The notes: generated from the sequence alone by a model not told the origin. A DNA stretch of 64,000 bases from Longirhabdus pacifica (GCF_004115085.1 NZ_QXJP01000018.1:1-64000), one strand, 5' to 3'. Counted from the first letter of the stretch, positions 45,401 through 54,818 are shown. Numbers and translations: made by a program.

Positions 45401-46603
45401 TCATTCTCCTTGCTCTGGCGTAGTTTCAATGATCGTTTGTTCCACAACAATATCCTGTTCGACTTCAAAAAATACTTTCATATAAACTTTAACATTGTCC
45501 TGCTTTTGATGCAAAATGTTTTGTGTAATAATTTCTGCATCTGTACCAGCATATTGTATGAGTTCCGCTTTTGCCTCTTGCAATCCACGTTCACGCGCTT
45601 CCTCTAATGATATTTTATTACTAGTGGATTGACTCTCTCTTACCGTTTCATTTAGTATACCAAATGGAAGCGAATAATTTCTCCACGATAGTGTACTATA
45701 TTCCAAATCACTTTCATATGTTTTAAATTCATCTCCACCAAAACCCCATATTTTTAATGTCCAATCTCCAAACCTCACGTATTTATTACTATCGCTGTTT
45801 CCTGTGTATGTTTTTACTTTTTGTTCAAGAGGAATGGCAATATCATACTCGTACCATACTAATCCTCTCACTTTTCCTTCAGCAACTACAATTTTATTGT
45901 TTTCCTCATCCCCCAGCACACCAGAAATAAGTATATCCCCTTGTTTCACTCTCATATTAGGTCTCACTTTAGGCGATCCTCTTTCCGCAAAAATTTCTGT
46001 AATAACTGCATCATGTTTCGCTACAAAGTGCCGGGGGTTTTTCAGTTCTTTTTGTTCTTTCAAAATGGACTCCACTACTTCTATTTTGAGCTTTGTCCCT
46101 TTCATCTCTACACCGATCCAACTGGTATCTGGCAGCATTTGCATAAGCTGAGCAGCAATCTCATTCACATCATCTAATCTAAATTTAAACTGATACCGGT
46201 GTAAACCTAGTTCATCAGCAGCTTCTAATATTTGATCTGTATGTATGTTTTCATTCCCATTGACCTCAACATTCCAAATCATTGCAGAGTTAATATATAT
46301 ACCTAAAACAAATAGGGCTACTCCCACCATTAAAAATTTTCTTCTCATCCATTTATGCAAAGTAAAAGGGAGTCCAGATCGTTTGATAATACGTGAGCGA
46401 GAGCCTGTCTTTTTTAAGAGCATGCGAATGTTTTTGTATTGAGATGGGGTCATATGCCATCTCATTTTGTCTGGAGCAATCTTCTTAATATTCCAAATGG
46501 AAATATTGGATCTCACACATTCGTTAATGAGGACGTCCAATAATTTACCGCTAATTTCGACCTCTATATATCCTGTTATCGTTTTGTATATTTTGTTTAT
46601 CAT
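45401..46603 (-). CDS. yqfD: Sporulation protein YqfD
   Basis: A 400-residue protein with one transmembrane helix (about 92-108) after a basic cytosolic domain, and a large extracytoplasmic POTRA-like region (VEVNGNENIHTDQIL). It contains the family segment WIGVEMKGTKLKIEVVE. In B. subtilis yqfC-yqfD is made in the mother cell under SigE and is required for engulfment-stage sporulation. RBS GGGGGAG. Confidence 0.93.
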   Translation of the reverse strand: MINKIYKTITGYIEVEISGKLLDVLINECVRSNISIWNIKKIAPDKMRWHMTPSQYKNIRMLLKKTGSRSRIIKRSGLPFTLHKWMRRKFLMVGVALFVLGIYINSAMIWNVEVNGNENIHTDQILEAADELGLHRYQFKFRLDDVNEIAAQLMQMLPDTSWIGVEMKGTKLKIEVVESILKEQKELKNPRHFVAKHDAVITEIFAERGSPKVRPNMRVKQGDILISGVLGDEENNKIVVAEGKVRGLVWYEYDIAIPLEQKVKTYTGNSDSNKYVRFGDWTLKIWGFGGDEFKTYESDLEYSTLSWRNYSLPFGILNETVRESQSTSNKISLEEARERGLQEAKAELIQYAGTDAEIITQNILHQKQDNVKVYMKVFFEVEQDIVVEQTIIETTPEQGE

Positions 46604-46618
46604 CGCGCTACTCCCCCA

Positions 46619-46900
46619 TTAGCTATCAAGATAACGGTAACCTTCAATTGTTCCCTCTAACATCATTTCTTCGCTTAAAATCGTTCTTATTACTAAATCT
46701 TCTCCTGTAACTTCTATTCTTCCATTAGGAATTTTTAGCAGTAATTTATTAGAAGTAAACTGAATAATACCTTCGTGATTCTCGATATAACATTGCATGT
46801 TTCCAATCATGGTTATTCTTGGCAAGTCAAACACTACATCTTCCGGTAAATCAAGCAGCCGAGTTGTCATTTTTTTAAATTTCTTATTGAATTGGCGCAT
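46619..46900 (-). CDS. yqfC: Sporulation protein YqfC
   Basis: A 93-residue protein of the YabP/YqfC family with LDLPEDVVFDLPRITMIGN and LLLKIPNGRIEVTGEDLVI. It is encoded directly before yqfD and probably acts with it. The 210-base gap upstream holds its promoter; no clear SigE consensus could be recognised. RBS AGGGGG. Confidence 0.93.
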   Translation of the reverse strand: MRQFNKKFKKMTTRLLDLPEDVVFDLPRITMIGNMQCYIENHEGIIQFTSNKLLLKIPNGRIEVTGEDLVIRTILSEEMMLEGTIEGYRYLDS

Positions 46901-47061
46901 ATAGAGCCCCCTATACTAAAATACATACAAATACGCCTATACAAAAATATGCTTTTGTTATTACATTTATGTGGATGCTCGCAAGTTAATTTAAAAATTT
47001 AAAACATTAAAATAGTTATATAAAAAGGTACGCGAGGGGCGAAAGACATATGTATAATAAA

Positions 47062-47093
47062 AAAACCTTCCCTGATTATTCAAGGAAGGTTTT
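47062..47093 (-). terminator. Terminator of the nfeD-floA operon
   Basis: AAAACCTTCC and GGAAGGTTTT pair across a 12-base loop, with an A-run beyond it (T-run on the minus strand). It lies just after the stop of the third gene in the operon and insulates yqfC. Confidence 0.85.
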
Positions 47094-47110
47094 CTACCTG
47101 CTATATTATT

Positions 47111-47632
47111 TTATCTTCTTTCTTGCCATCTTCTTTTTGCTAACGGAGGACCATAAATCTCTTTCCATTTTAATCCCTCAGCAGGTGACAACGTATTTTC
47201 ATTTCTTTGAACTGCCGGTTTTTGTATTCTCGAGTTCATTGTAATTTGCCCACGTCCGCTCATAGAAGTATTGTCACCCAGCACACTAGTTAATGGTTTG
47301 TATGCATTTTCTCTAGATTCCACTCTTTCTGTATATGCTCTAGATAATTCAGCCTCTTCCGTTGTGCTTTTATTTTCACCAAAAGGATTTAGATCTTCTA
47401 ACACATCTTCAATCTCTTCTAACACCTCTTCAACTCTAGAAGGTTGATGCTGTGTAGGTTCATTGCGCTGTTGAGCTTCCTGTTGTGATCGTGATGGCTG
47501 TTGTTGTGATTGTACTACTTTCCTCTTCAACATATTGAAAATAACGACCGCGATAATCACAAACAGAAATGGAGAATTAAACAATGCTCCGACTAATTCA
47601 ATCAAAATTTCAATTGCCATCTCTATCGTCAT
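47111..47632 (-). CDS. Hypothetical membrane-anchored protein downstream of floA
   Basis: A 173-residue protein: one N-terminal membrane helix (about 8-35), a Gln-rich linker (residues 40-65), an acidic coiled-coil patch (VEEVLEEIEDVLEDLNPFG), then a basic C-terminus ending WKEIYGPPLAKRRW. I do not recognise a family. The B. subtilis gene at this place, yqfB, is much shorter. The start overlaps the floA stop (TAATG), so a role with flotillin or NfeD in the membrane is suggested. Confidence 0.7.
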   Translation of the reverse strand: MTIEMAIEILIELVGALFNSPFLFVIIAVVIFNMLKRKVVQSQQQPSRSQQEAQQRNEPTQHQPSRVEEVLEEIEDVLEDLNPFGENKSTTEEAELSRAYTERVESRENAYKPLTSVLGDNTSMSGRGQITMNSRIQKPAVQRNENTLSPAEGLKWKEIYGPPLAKRRWQERR

Positions 47633-48627
47633 TACTGATCACCGTCTAAATTGTTATTATCTACTGCATCCTCTCCAAATGACGTGCGCATTTTTGTATC
47701 CGATTCAATGTTTTTCAAATTCATGTAATCCATTACACCAATATTACCAGTGCGCAATGCTTCTGCCATTGCAAGTGGAACTTGAGATTCCGCTTCCACA
47801 ACTTTCGCTCTCATCTCTTCGACTTTCGCTCTCATCTCTTGTTCTTTCGCTACAGCCATCGCTCTACGCTCTTCGGCTTTTGCTTGTGCAATATTTTTAT
47901 CTGCTTCCGCTTGATCCGTTTGTAATGTAGCTCCGATATTTCTACCTACGTCTACGTCCGCAATATCAATGGAAAGAATTTCGAATGCTGTACCTGCATC
48001 TAATCCTTTTCCTAATACCGTTTTAGAAATATCATCTGGATTTTCTAACACTTTTTTATGTGCGTCTGCAGAACCTACCGTTGTAACGATACCTTCACCG
48101 ACACGAGCGATAATGGTTTCTTCACCCGCACCACCGACAAGGCGATCAATATTTGCTCTCACCGTTACACGTGCTCTAACTCTAACTTCGATACCGTCTT
48201 TTGCCATTGCAGCAACGACTGGTGTTTCAATGACCTTAGGGTTAACGCTCATTTGTACGGCTGTTAACACATCACGACCAGCCAAATCGATGGCTGCTGT
48301 TCTTTCGAAGCTCAACTCAATGTCTGCCCGCTGTGCTGCAATTAACGCATTAACCACACGGTCAACATTACCACCAGCTAGAAAGTGACTTTCCAGTTGA
48401 TCTGTTGTTAAACCTAGTCCAGCTTTTGATGCTTTAATCATTGGATTAACGATACGGCTAGGTATAACCCTTCTAAAGCGCATTGCAACTAATTGAATGA
48501 TACTAATTCTTACTCCTGATGCTAATGCTGCAATCCAGAGCATGAATGGAAAGAAGCTAAAAAATACACTTAAAACTAAAACACCAAGTCCGATAAATAT
48601 TAACGTTGTAATCGTTGACGGATCCAT
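47632..48627 (-). CDS. floA: Flotillin-like protein FloA
   Basis: A membrane-microdomain scaffold of 331 residues. A hydrophobic hairpin (about 5-45) is followed by the FloA-specific domain ([20 protein letters not shown], then [19 protein letters not shown]) and a C-terminal [23 protein letters not shown] coiled coil. GGAGG before the ATG at 48627 fixes the start. It is co-transcribed with nfeD from a SigW-type promoter, as for yqeZ-yqfA in B. subtilis. Confidence 0.95.
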   Translation of the reverse strand: MDPSTITTLIFIGLGVLVLSVFFSFFPFMLWIAALASGVRISIIQLVAMRFRRVIPSRIVNPMIKASKAGLGLTTDQLESHFLAGGNVDRVVNALIAAQRADIELSFERTAAIDLAGRDVLTAVQMSVNPKVIETPVVAAMAKDGIEVRVRARVTVRANIDRLVGGAGEETIIARVGEGIVTTVGSADAHKKVLENPDDISKTVLGKGLDAGTAFEILSIDIADVDVGRNIGATLQTDQAEADKNIAQAKAEERRAMAVAKEQEMRAKVEEMRAKVVEAESQVPLAMAEALRTGNIGVMDYMNLKNIESDTKMRTSFGEDAVDNNNLDGDQ

Positions 48628-48644
48628 AAATAAAACCTCCAAAT

Positions 48645-49994
48645 TTAATTATTTTTTTGTTCTACAACTACTCTAGTGCCTTCTACTTCAATAACAACAA
48701 TAGGCGTATTGGATGCAATAAATTCACCTCTAGTAACGACGTCAATTCTACGATCCTCAATTTTAGCTGTACCAGCAGGTCGTAGCGTCGTTAAAGCAAC
48801 ACCTTCTGAGCCAATGAGATTCGTCATGACAGGCTGAGATCTGTAACCTTCCTCACTCGTAAATTTGTTGCGTAAAATAAATTTATTCCAAATACCTCGA
48901 TGTTTAAAATACTTAAATACTATAGCTGCAACAATTAAAGAAACTCCAAAAGCAATCGCTAACGATACAAATGCCACTTGAGGATCTTGTGCCGCAAGCA
49001 TCACGCCAACAATAATGGAAATGACACCTGAAGCTCCTAGTATGCCGAAACTTGGAACAAATATTTCAATTAAGAGTAGTAAAATACCAGCAACAAATAA
49101 AATAATGTGTTCGATTTCAGCAAATCCAGCAATGTAATTGCCGAAAAAATACAATCCAAATGCAAGTACGCCGACAATACCAGGTACACCGAATCCCGGA
49201 GCAAGTAATTCAAACACAATACCGCCTAAGCCAATAATAAACAGCAGTGTAACGACGAATGGCTCACTCAATAATCCAGCTAACTTCTCCGCTACACTTT
49301 TATCGACTTCAACGACTTCTGCAGCTTCTAACTGCAAAAATTCGATTACTTCATCCAGTGTCGATAACTCTGCTTCCGCATATCCTACTTTGTTAGCTTC
49401 ATTAGCAGTTAAGTTCACTAGTATACCTTGACCGTATACTTTATTTAATTCTGGAGACTCCACAACAAGCTCGTTATCTACCATACCTGCTGCGTAATCT
49501 GGATTTCTACCTCTTAGTTCTGCAGCTGAAGTCATTGCACTAAGCCAAGCAGATACGGTCTTAGGATCGTCAATACTTTCACCCGTCAAACCATTAACAA
49601 TGGATGCTGAACCTATTGTAGAACCCGGTTCCATCACAATGTTTGTCGCATTTAACGAAATATACGCTCCTGCAGAGAGTGCTTTTTTTATAAAAGCCGT
49701 CGTTGGTACAGTACTGGAACGAATTCGTTCTCCAATAGCATAAGCACTTTCAATGCTTCCACCAAACGTATCTACTGAAAGTATGATATGTTCTGCATCG
49801 TTTTCCTCCGCTTTGGAGATGGCGCGATCGACATACTCTGCTAAGCCTCCGTCCACCGTACCTTCGATGGCAATGACATACACAGCATCAGATTGAGCTT
49901 CCACGTTTGTTGCGGGGATAATCATTATTGTACTTAGTAGTAATAACAACATCATTCCAAATGCAAATTTCCCCTTGTTCATTAATCTCATCAT
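48645..49994 (-). CDS. NfeD-family membrane protein with ClpP-class protease domain (YqeZ)
   Basis: A 449-residue protein with signal peptide (to about residue 33, VEA), a ClpP-like extracellular domain with [16 protein letters not shown] and the serine region [15 protein letters not shown] near residue 105, four membrane helices (about 235-370), and a C-terminal NfeD OB-fold domain ([18 protein letters not shown]). Partner of FloA in stress-induced membrane organisation. GGGTGA precedes the ATG. Confidence 0.93.
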   Translation of the reverse strand: MMRLMNKGKFAFGMMLLLLLSTIMIIPATNVEAQSDAVYVIAIEGTVDGGLAEYVDRAISKAEENDAEHIILSVDTFGGSIESAYAIGERIRSSTVPTTAFIKKALSAGAYISLNATNIVMEPGSTIGSASIVNGLTGESIDDPKTVSAWLSAMTSAAELRGRNPDYAAGMVDNELVVESPELNKVYGQGILVNLTANEANKVGYAEAELSTLDEVIEFLQLEAAEVVEVDKSVAEKLAGLLSEPFVVTLLFIIGLGGIVFELLAPGFGVPGIVGVLAFGLYFFGNYIAGFAEIEHIILFVAGILLLLIEIFVPSFGILGASGVISIIVGVMLAAQDPQVAFVSLAIAFGVSLIVAAIVFKYFKHRGIWNKFILRNKFTSEEGYRSQPVMTNLIGSEGVALTTLRPAGTAKIEDRRIDVVTRGEFIASNTPIVVIEVEGTRVVVEQKNN

Positions 49995-50172
49995 GTATTC
50001 ACCCTTTCATTTACAAAACTTTATGCACAGTAATTTGCGGTTTAAATGGAATAAAATTATTATGAATGTAAACGATTACCACTATGCATAAATTGGGAAA
50101 ATTAGAAGAATAATGACTCTACGACCAACCACATCGTAAACCGCCATAACATTTCTTCATCATAAGTATATG

Positions 50173-50198
50173 TACGGATAAGGTAAAACAAGGTTTCA
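50173..50198 (-). promoter_or_regulatory. SigW-type promoter of nfeD-floA
   Basis: On the minus strand TGAAAC and CGTA are separated by exactly 16 bases, the precise SigW consensus. This is about 180 bases before nfeD. The homologous B. subtilis operon is a known SigW target. The rest of the 300-base gap holds the yqeY terminator. Confidence 0.9.
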
Positions 50199-50261
50199 TT
50201 TTTCTATAAAATGAATGAAATGATTAAATGTTTATCATATTTTAAAAAAATGAAATGCACA

Positions 50262-50289
50262 ACAAGCACCCTTTTGACAGGGTGCTTGT
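50262..50289 (-). terminator. rpsU-yqeY terminator
   Basis: ACAAGCACCC / GGGTGCTTGT with an 8-base loop immediately after the yqeY stop. The U-rich stretch on the minus strand follows a few bases later. Confidence 0.8.
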
Positions 50290-50293
50290 TTAT

Positions 50294-50743
50294 TTATTGT
50301 AAATGTTGTTGTACTAATTGATTTACTAACTTTCCATCAGCGCGTCCTTTGACTTTAGGCATAAGTGCGCTCATCACTTTTCCCATTTCCTTCTTAGAAG
50401 AAACACCAAGTCCTTGGATGGTCTGTTGTACAATTTCCTTAATCTCTTCTTCAGACAACTGTGCAGGAAGGTACTGGGTAATGATATCAAGCTCTTTTGT
50501 TATTTTTTCTACAAGGTCAGTTCTACCAGCATTTTCAAATTCTTGGAGAGATTCTTTTCTTTGCTTTAATTCGCGATTTAAAACATCAAGCACTTCATCG
50601 TCTGTCAGCACGTACCCTTGGCCATTATTGATTTCTACATTCTTTACAGCGGCACGGAGCATGCGAATTACAGATAACGTAAACTTGTCCTGACTTTTCA
50701 TCGCCAATTTCATGTCCTGCGTTAAACGCTCATTCAAGCTCAT
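50294..50743 (-). CDS. yqeY: GatB/YqeY domain-containing protein
   Basis: A 149-residue helical protein related to the tail of the amidotransferase GatB, with [20 protein letters not shown], then [20 protein letters not shown]. It probably binds tRNA, but its role is unclear. It directly follows rpsU, with AGGAGG in the 11-base gap, as in other Bacilli. Confidence 0.92.
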   Translation of the reverse strand: MSLNERLTQDMKLAMKSQDKFTLSVIRMLRAAVKNVEINNGQGYVLTDDEVLDVLNRELKQRKESLQEFENAGRTDLVEKITKELDIITQYLPAQLSEEEIKEIVQQTIQGLGVSSKKEMGKVMSALMPKVKGRADGKLVNQLVQQHLQ

Positions 50744-50754
50744 CTAATATCCTC

Positions 50755-50928
50755 CTAGAACTTTCTCTTGCGTGCAGCCTCTGACTTCTTCTTGCGTTTC
50801 ACACTTGGCTTTTCGTAATGTTTACGTTTTTTAACTTCCGCCAAGACACCATCCTTGGCAATCGTTTTTTTAAAACGACGCAATGCAGTATCAATCGTTT
50901 CGTTCTTGCGAATTTTAGTTTCAGACAC
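50755..50928 (-). CDS. rpsU: 30S ribosomal protein S21
   Basis: Fifty-seven residues, opening (M)[19 protein letters not shown] and ending in a basic [14 protein letters not shown] tail, the full S21 sequence. It binds the platform of the 30S subunit near the anti-Shine-Dalgarno region. The start is GTG, with GGAGGGAGGG 7 bases upstream. The short length makes it easy to miss. Confidence 0.97.
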   Translation of the reverse strand: MSETKIRKNETIDTALRRFKKTIAKDGVLAEVKKRKHYEKPSVKRKKKSEAARKRKF

Positions 50929-51019
50929 CAGCTTTCCCTCCCTCCGAGCAGACCGTCCGAAAAACAGACTCCAAGAACATTATATGTAATCCCAGTATAC
51001 GTGTCAACTATCTAACTAG

Positions 51020-51352
51020 TTATACGCTTAATTTGGTTCCACCTAACAAATGAAAATGAATATGAAATACTTCCTGTCGTCCATCTTTTCCACAGTTATT
51101 GATTAGCCTATATCCACTTTCTTTCACGCCCAATTTCTCGGCTACTTTCTGAGCAGCCAGCATCATTTTACCGATAAGTGGCGATTGCTCCTCTGTTAAA
51201 TCATTCATAGTAGCTATATGCTGTTTAGGTATAATTAAGGCATGTACTGGAGCTTTCGGAAATTTATCATGAAAAGCTATGAGGTCCTCGTCTTCATAAA
51301 TTTTATCTGAAGGAAGTTGACCGTCACGAATAGCACAAAAAATACAATCCAT
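51020..51352 (-). CDS. HIT family protein (histidine triad nucleotide hydrolase)
   Basis: A 110-residue HinT-type protein with CIFCAIRDG at the N-terminus and histidine-triad motif VFHIHFHLLGG near residue 96. It hydrolyses nucleotide phosphoramidates such as AMP-lysine. RBS GGGGGGAT. Confidence 0.94.
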   Translation of the reverse strand: MDCIFCAIRDGQLPSDKIYEDEDLIAFHDKFPKAPVHALIIPKQHIATMNDLTEEQSPLIGKMMLAAQKVAEKLGVKESGYRLINNCGKDGRQEVFHIHFHLLGGTKLSV

Positions 51353-51753
51353 CCGTTATCCCCCCAATCTATATGTATTCCATATCTATACCACTTTATG
51401 TGATGTGATAGTATGTTAACATTATATCATTATAATTGACTTTTTTGGTATTATACTAACGATGAAAAAGATAACTTATTTATTATCAGTAAAATGAGGT
51501 AAATGAGTACAACTCATTCCTTGTATTTTAAATACAATTACATCCTTTTTTTATGTGTAATTATGTTACAATCAAATAGACTATATAAGATAAAGGAATA
51601 ATGGTTACAAGTTTACGACTCAGTAGCCACTCGTAAAGGTTGTCATATGGAAATTTCTTCATCTTATGCATAGCGGTAATAAGTTGATTGAACAACTTAT
51701 TTAACATTATATTTATATTATATGAATAAATACATTCAGCAGGAGGCATAATC
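51353..51753. other. Divergent intergenic region between HIT and malic enzyme genes
   Basis: About 400 A/T-rich bases. Besides promoters it contains AATGAG/CTCATT and TTGTATTT/AAATACAA inverted repeats at 51503-51548, possible regulator sites. No ORF with a ribosome-binding site was found. Confidence 0.6.
51684..51713 (+). promoter_or_regulatory. Possible promoter of the malic enzyme gene
   Basis: TTGATT and TATATT are separated by 18 bases, about 40 bases before the start. AAGTTG...CAACTT (51682-51699) forms an inverted repeat over the -35 region. Confidence 0.5.
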
Positions 51754-53172
51754 ATGAATCCTTTAAGTGGGAAAAGCTTCATTCTACGCGTAGAAATGGA
51801 TAAAGTAGGAATGAAGTTTGCAGAAATGGCCACAGCTATTTCTGAATTAGGTGGAGATATCGTTGCCATTGATGTGATTTCTACATATCAAACTACAACC
51901 ATTAGAGATATAACCGTAACAACAGTAAAAACAAATATTATAGATCTAATCGTTAATGAATTGGAAAAAATGGAAGGTTTAAAAATTGTCAACGTTTCAG
52001 ATCGCACCTTCCTTCTTCATCTAGGTGGGAAAATCGAAATTAAATCTAAAAATGCAATTCAAAATCGAGATGACTTATCGAGAGTTTACACACCGGAAGT
52101 ATCCCGAGTTTGTATGGCTATCCAAAATGACCCTCAAAAGGCATACAGCTTAACCATTAAAAGAAATACCGTAGCTGTTGTTACGGATTCGAGTGCAGTC
52201 TTAGGTCTAGGAAAAATTCACCCTCATGCCTCTATGCCGGTCATGGAAGGGAAAGCTATGCTTTTTAAAGAATTGGCTGATGTTGATGCTTTTCCTGTCA
52301 GTTTGAGCACGAATGATACAGAAAAAATTATCGAAACAATCAAACATATTGCCCCAACATTCGGTGGTATTAATTTAGAAGATATTGCATCTCCAAGATG
52401 TTTTGAAATAGAGGAAAGACTAAAGCAAGAATTAGATATTCCTGTCTTTCACGATGATCAGCATGGAACAGCTGTTGTATTATACGCAGCTTTAATCAAT
52501 GCACTTAAAACTGTAAATAAAAAATTAAGTGATGTTAAAGTTGTCATTTGCGGTATAGGTGCTGCAGGAGTAGCATGCAGCAAAATGTTGATGGCAGGTG
52601 GAGTAAAAGAAATCATTGGTGTGGACCGTGAAGGTGCATTAGTGAAATCTAAAACCTATGATCAACCAGTATGGAATTGGTACGCACAGCACTCTAATCC
52701 AAATGAAAATGAAGGATCACTTAGTGAAGTGCTAAAGGGAGCAGACGTATTTATCGGTGTTTCTACAGCAAACATCTTAAAAAGAGAAGACATTGAACGA
52801 ATGGCAACCGACCCTATCGTGTTTGCGATGGCAAATCCTGTGCCAGAAATTATGCCAGAAGAGATCGAAGATATTGCTGCAGTTATTGCTACGGGTAGAT
52901 CCGATTTTCCAAATCAAATCAACAATGTGCTTTGTTTCCCTGGGATTTTTCGTGCAGCATTAGATTGCCGTGCATCCACCATTAACGAGGAAATGAAACT
53001 TGCTGCTGCAGAAGCGATTGCCGGGGTCATTAGTGAAGAAGAAGTAAGTAAGCATTATATTATACCAAGTGTGTTTAATAAAAAAGTCGTGAAATCTATT
53101 CGACTAAAAGTCATTCAAGCGGCGATCGATACGGGTGTTGCCCGCAGAATTCCTCGTGATTTTCGCTCATAG
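51754..53172 (+). CDS. NAD(P)-dependent malic enzyme with N-terminal ACT domain
   Basis: Oxidative decarboxylation of malate to pyruvate. The 472-residue protein has an N-terminal ACT domain (about 8-80), a malic enzyme domain with GLGKIHPHASMPVMEGKAMLF near residue 150 and FHDDQHGTAVV near residue 235 (Asp residues for metal), and a Rossmann NAD-binding motif VVICGIGAAGVA near residue 265. The ACT domain suggests control by a small ligand. RBS AGGAGG. Closest Bacillus paralogues include mleA and ytsJ; I cannot choose between them. Confidence 0.92.
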   Translation: MNPLSGKSFILRVEMDKVGMKFAEMATAISELGGDIVAIDVISTYQTTTIRDITVTTVKTNIIDLIVNELEKMEGLKIVNVSDRTFLLHLGGKIEIKSKNAIQNRDDLSRVYTPEVSRVCMAIQNDPQKAYSLTIKRNTVAVVTDSSAVLGLGKIHPHASMPVMEGKAMLFKELADVDAFPVSLSTNDTEKIIETIKHIAPTFGGINLEDIASPRCFEIEERLKQELDIPVFHDDQHGTAVVLYAALINALKTVNKKLSDVKVVICGIGAAGVACSKMLMAGGVKEIIGVDREGALVKSKTYDQPVWNWYAQHSNPNENEGSLSEVLKGADVFIGVSTANILKREDIERMATDPIVFAMANPVPEIMPEEIEDIAAVIATGRSDFPNQINNVLCFPGIFRAALDCRASTINEEMKLAAAEAIAGVISEEEVSKHYIIPSVFNKKVVKSIRLKVIQAAIDTGVARRIPRDFRS

Positions 53173-53212
53173 TTCTGTTGAAAGACGGTACAAGTTGTTG
53201 AAACGTCATATA

Positions 53213-53255
53213 GAAAAAAGAGAAGTTCGACGAACGATTGAGCTTCTCTTTTTTT
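53213..53255 (+). terminator. Malic enzyme terminator
   Basis: AAAAGAGAAG pairs with CTTCTCTTTT (a mismatch and then more pairing toward the loop) and ends in a long T-run. The A-run on the other side lets it serve the minus-strand gene at 53267 as well. Confidence 0.85.
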
Positions 53256-53266
53256 CCTTAACAATT

Positions 53267-53581
53267 TCACCAGTAATAAGGCAATAAGGCTAAGCCTGTT
53301 AGTGCTGCTAACGGAAAGAAAAATCTTCGAAAACGTGGATAGAAAAAACCAGGATAGCCATAACCAAACCCATAAGGATAACGATAAAATTGATTCACAT
53401 GATAATTCCCACTAAATGAACGAGTCGCATTTTCATCACAGTTTGGGACAGCTAAGTATACATTCTCATCATCTATATTCTCTACGATCCCATCATAAGT
53501 ACCGCCATTTGTTGTTTGTACCATAACATAACGGTGCATATACTTTTCACACAGTTTCTTCATCCGTTCTTTATTGTCCAT
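53267..53581 (-). CDS. Conserved hypothetical protein with Sm-like N-terminal part
   Basis: A 104-residue protein. The first 50 residues (HRYVMVQTTNGGTYDGIVENIDDENVYLAVP) resemble the small beta-barrel of Sm/LSm-like or spore-associated proteins. The rest is rich in Tyr, Gly, Pro, Phe and Arg, with a C-terminal hydrophobic segment (FFFPLAALTGLALLPYYW). AGGAGGTG fixes the start at 53581. Such aromatic-rich tails occur in spore coat and surface proteins. The function is not known. Confidence 0.72.
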   Translation of the reverse strand: MDNKERMKKLCEKYMHRYVMVQTTNGGTYDGIVENIDDENVYLAVPNCDENATRSFSGNYHVNQFYRYPYGFGYGYPGFFYPRFRRFFFPLAALTGLALLPYYW

Positions 53582-53722
53582 CCTTAGTACACCTCCTATT
53601 CTAAGATATTCATCTATAGGCAGAAGGCTACTAATATTTTCTACGTAAAAATGTACATACAATGGGTTTGGAAGCTAAAGTTAATATAGCGTGGGTTAAC
53701 AATATGAAAAGGAGGAAGGAAC

Positions 53723-53809
53723 TTGTCTAGAAACACAAATAACAGAGCTAAGCAGAAACAAATGGGCAATCAACACGATGAAGAAACGGCCAAATCCAAG
53801 AAGAAGTAA
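53723..53809 (+). CDS. Very small basic protein, 28 residues
   Basis: A TTG start with AAAGGAGGAAGG 3-7 bases upstream opens a 28-codon frame (SRNTNNRAKQKQMGNQ, then acidic residues and KSKKK), followed by a perfect terminator. Composition and size recall small acid-soluble spore proteins, but no family can be named. The strong RBS and terminator argue that it is translated. Confidence 0.65.
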   Translation: MSRNTNNRAKQKQMGNQHDEETAKSKKK

Positions 53810-53811
53810 GT

Positions 53812-53852
53812 AAAAAAGGATTTATGCTGTATACAAGCATAAATCCTTTTTT
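53812..53852. repeat. Hairpin A: perfect 16-bp inverted repeat, terminator, left boundary of the Rpn unit
   Basis: AAAAAAGGATTTATGC / GCATAAATCCTTTTTT around loop TGTATACAA. It can terminate both the 28-residue gene and the Rpn gene. Its central 37 bases recur, inverted, in hairpin B (54922-54958). Confidence 0.92.
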
Positions 53853-53912
53853 AACAACAATACATAGAATGAAAGTTTGAATCGTTTCTAATTCGCTAAT
53901 TCGTTAAATCTA

Positions 53913-54818
53913 CTACTGTAAGTTTTTAATCTCTTCTTCAGATAGCCCAGTAAATTTTTTAATCGTTTTGATATCAACATTTTCTTTTAACATTTTTTCC
54001 GCAATACCTTGAATTCCTTTTTCTAAACCTTTTTCAATTCCTTGTTCGATGCCTTTTTCAATTCCTTGTTCGATTCCTTGTTCGATTCCTTTTGCAATTC
54101 CTTTTTCCCAAGCTTTTTTCTCTATCGCTTCAAACACTTTATTCATTTCCATCACCTCCAAAAATTCATCAATTTGTTCATCGGATAAAAACTTGTGCGA
54201 CATTGCTAATATCATGGCTAATATTCTATTTTGTATTTCCTCATTCTTTATTTTTCTAGCTATTTGCCCAGAATCAATAACTCTTTCCGAACGTGACTCG
54301 GACGTTTTCATCAAAGGAAGTAGTATAAGCTTTGCCAATTCTTCTTGCGAAAATTCTTCTTCGTTTTCTGCCTTTTTCATTAACTCAACAGTAATCATGT
54401 CTCCATCATAATTATTCAAAAATATATTACTTACATGATATGTGATGGAACCGTAGTTACACTCAGATTTAGCAGATAGAACGTCAGCACCATAAATGAC
54501 TGCAGTGCGAACTGGCTTTTTATATTTATCATATAGTAATGCATCATACTTCATAAATCGATCTAAGTCCTCTTGTTTACTTGTGGTTTGAAACTCTAAA
54601 TGCAAATACGTATCGTCATCAAGCAAACAAAGAAAGTCAACTTCAAGATCCGTAGTTTCAACAGTAATAATGTTAGTTGGGATCATTTGCACAACATGTC
54701 CGACATCTATTCCTATCGCATGCAAAAAATCGTCTTGAAATAACTCTGAGATACATTTAAAAACAATATCATAATTATTTCGGTGAATAAGATACGATGT
54801 TGATTTGTTTTCTTTCAA
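53913..54818 (-). CDS. Rpn family recombination-promoting nuclease / PD-(D/E)XK putative transposase
   Basis: A 301-residue protein. The N-terminal PD-(D/E)XK fold has FKCISELFQDDFL (about 20-32), TTDLEVDFLCLLDDDTYLHLEFQTT (catalytic Asp and Glu about 55-75) and DRFMKYDALLYDKYKKPV. A helical C-terminal part ends in a repetitive GIEQGIEKGI run and a short tail. Related E. coli Rpn proteins are DNA endonucleases. A TTG at 54818 with AAAGGTG upstream is the likely start. A TATAAT (54850-54845) lies so close that an ATG at 54839 would fall at the transcription start. Confidence 0.88.
   Translation of the reverse strand: MKENKSTSYLIHRNNYDIVFKCISELFQDDFLHAIGIDVGHVVQMIPTNIITVETTDLEVDFLCLLDDDTYLHLEFQTTSKQEDLDRFMKYDALLYDKYKKPVRTAVIYGADVLSAKSECNYGSITYHVSNIFLNNYDGDMITVELMKKAENEEEFSQEELAKLILLPLMKTSESRSERVIDSGQIARKIKNEEIQNRILAMILAMSHKFLSDEQIDEFLEVMEMNKVFEAIEKKAWEKGIAKGIEQGIEQGIEKGIEQGIEKGLEKGIQGIAEKMLKENVDIKTIKKFTGLSEEEIKNLQ
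54009..54108 (-). repeat. 12-bp tandem repeats coding for GIEQ/GIEK
   Basis: The units read GGA/GGC ATC GAA CAA or AAA in the Rpn gene, about seven copies with slight variation. Slippage here would change the length of the helical linker without shifting the frame. Confidence 0.85.

Noticed and set aside
51429-51465. TTGACT...TATACT as a promoter upstream of the malic enzyme
   Set aside because: The two boxes are only 10 bases apart, far from the 16-18 needed.
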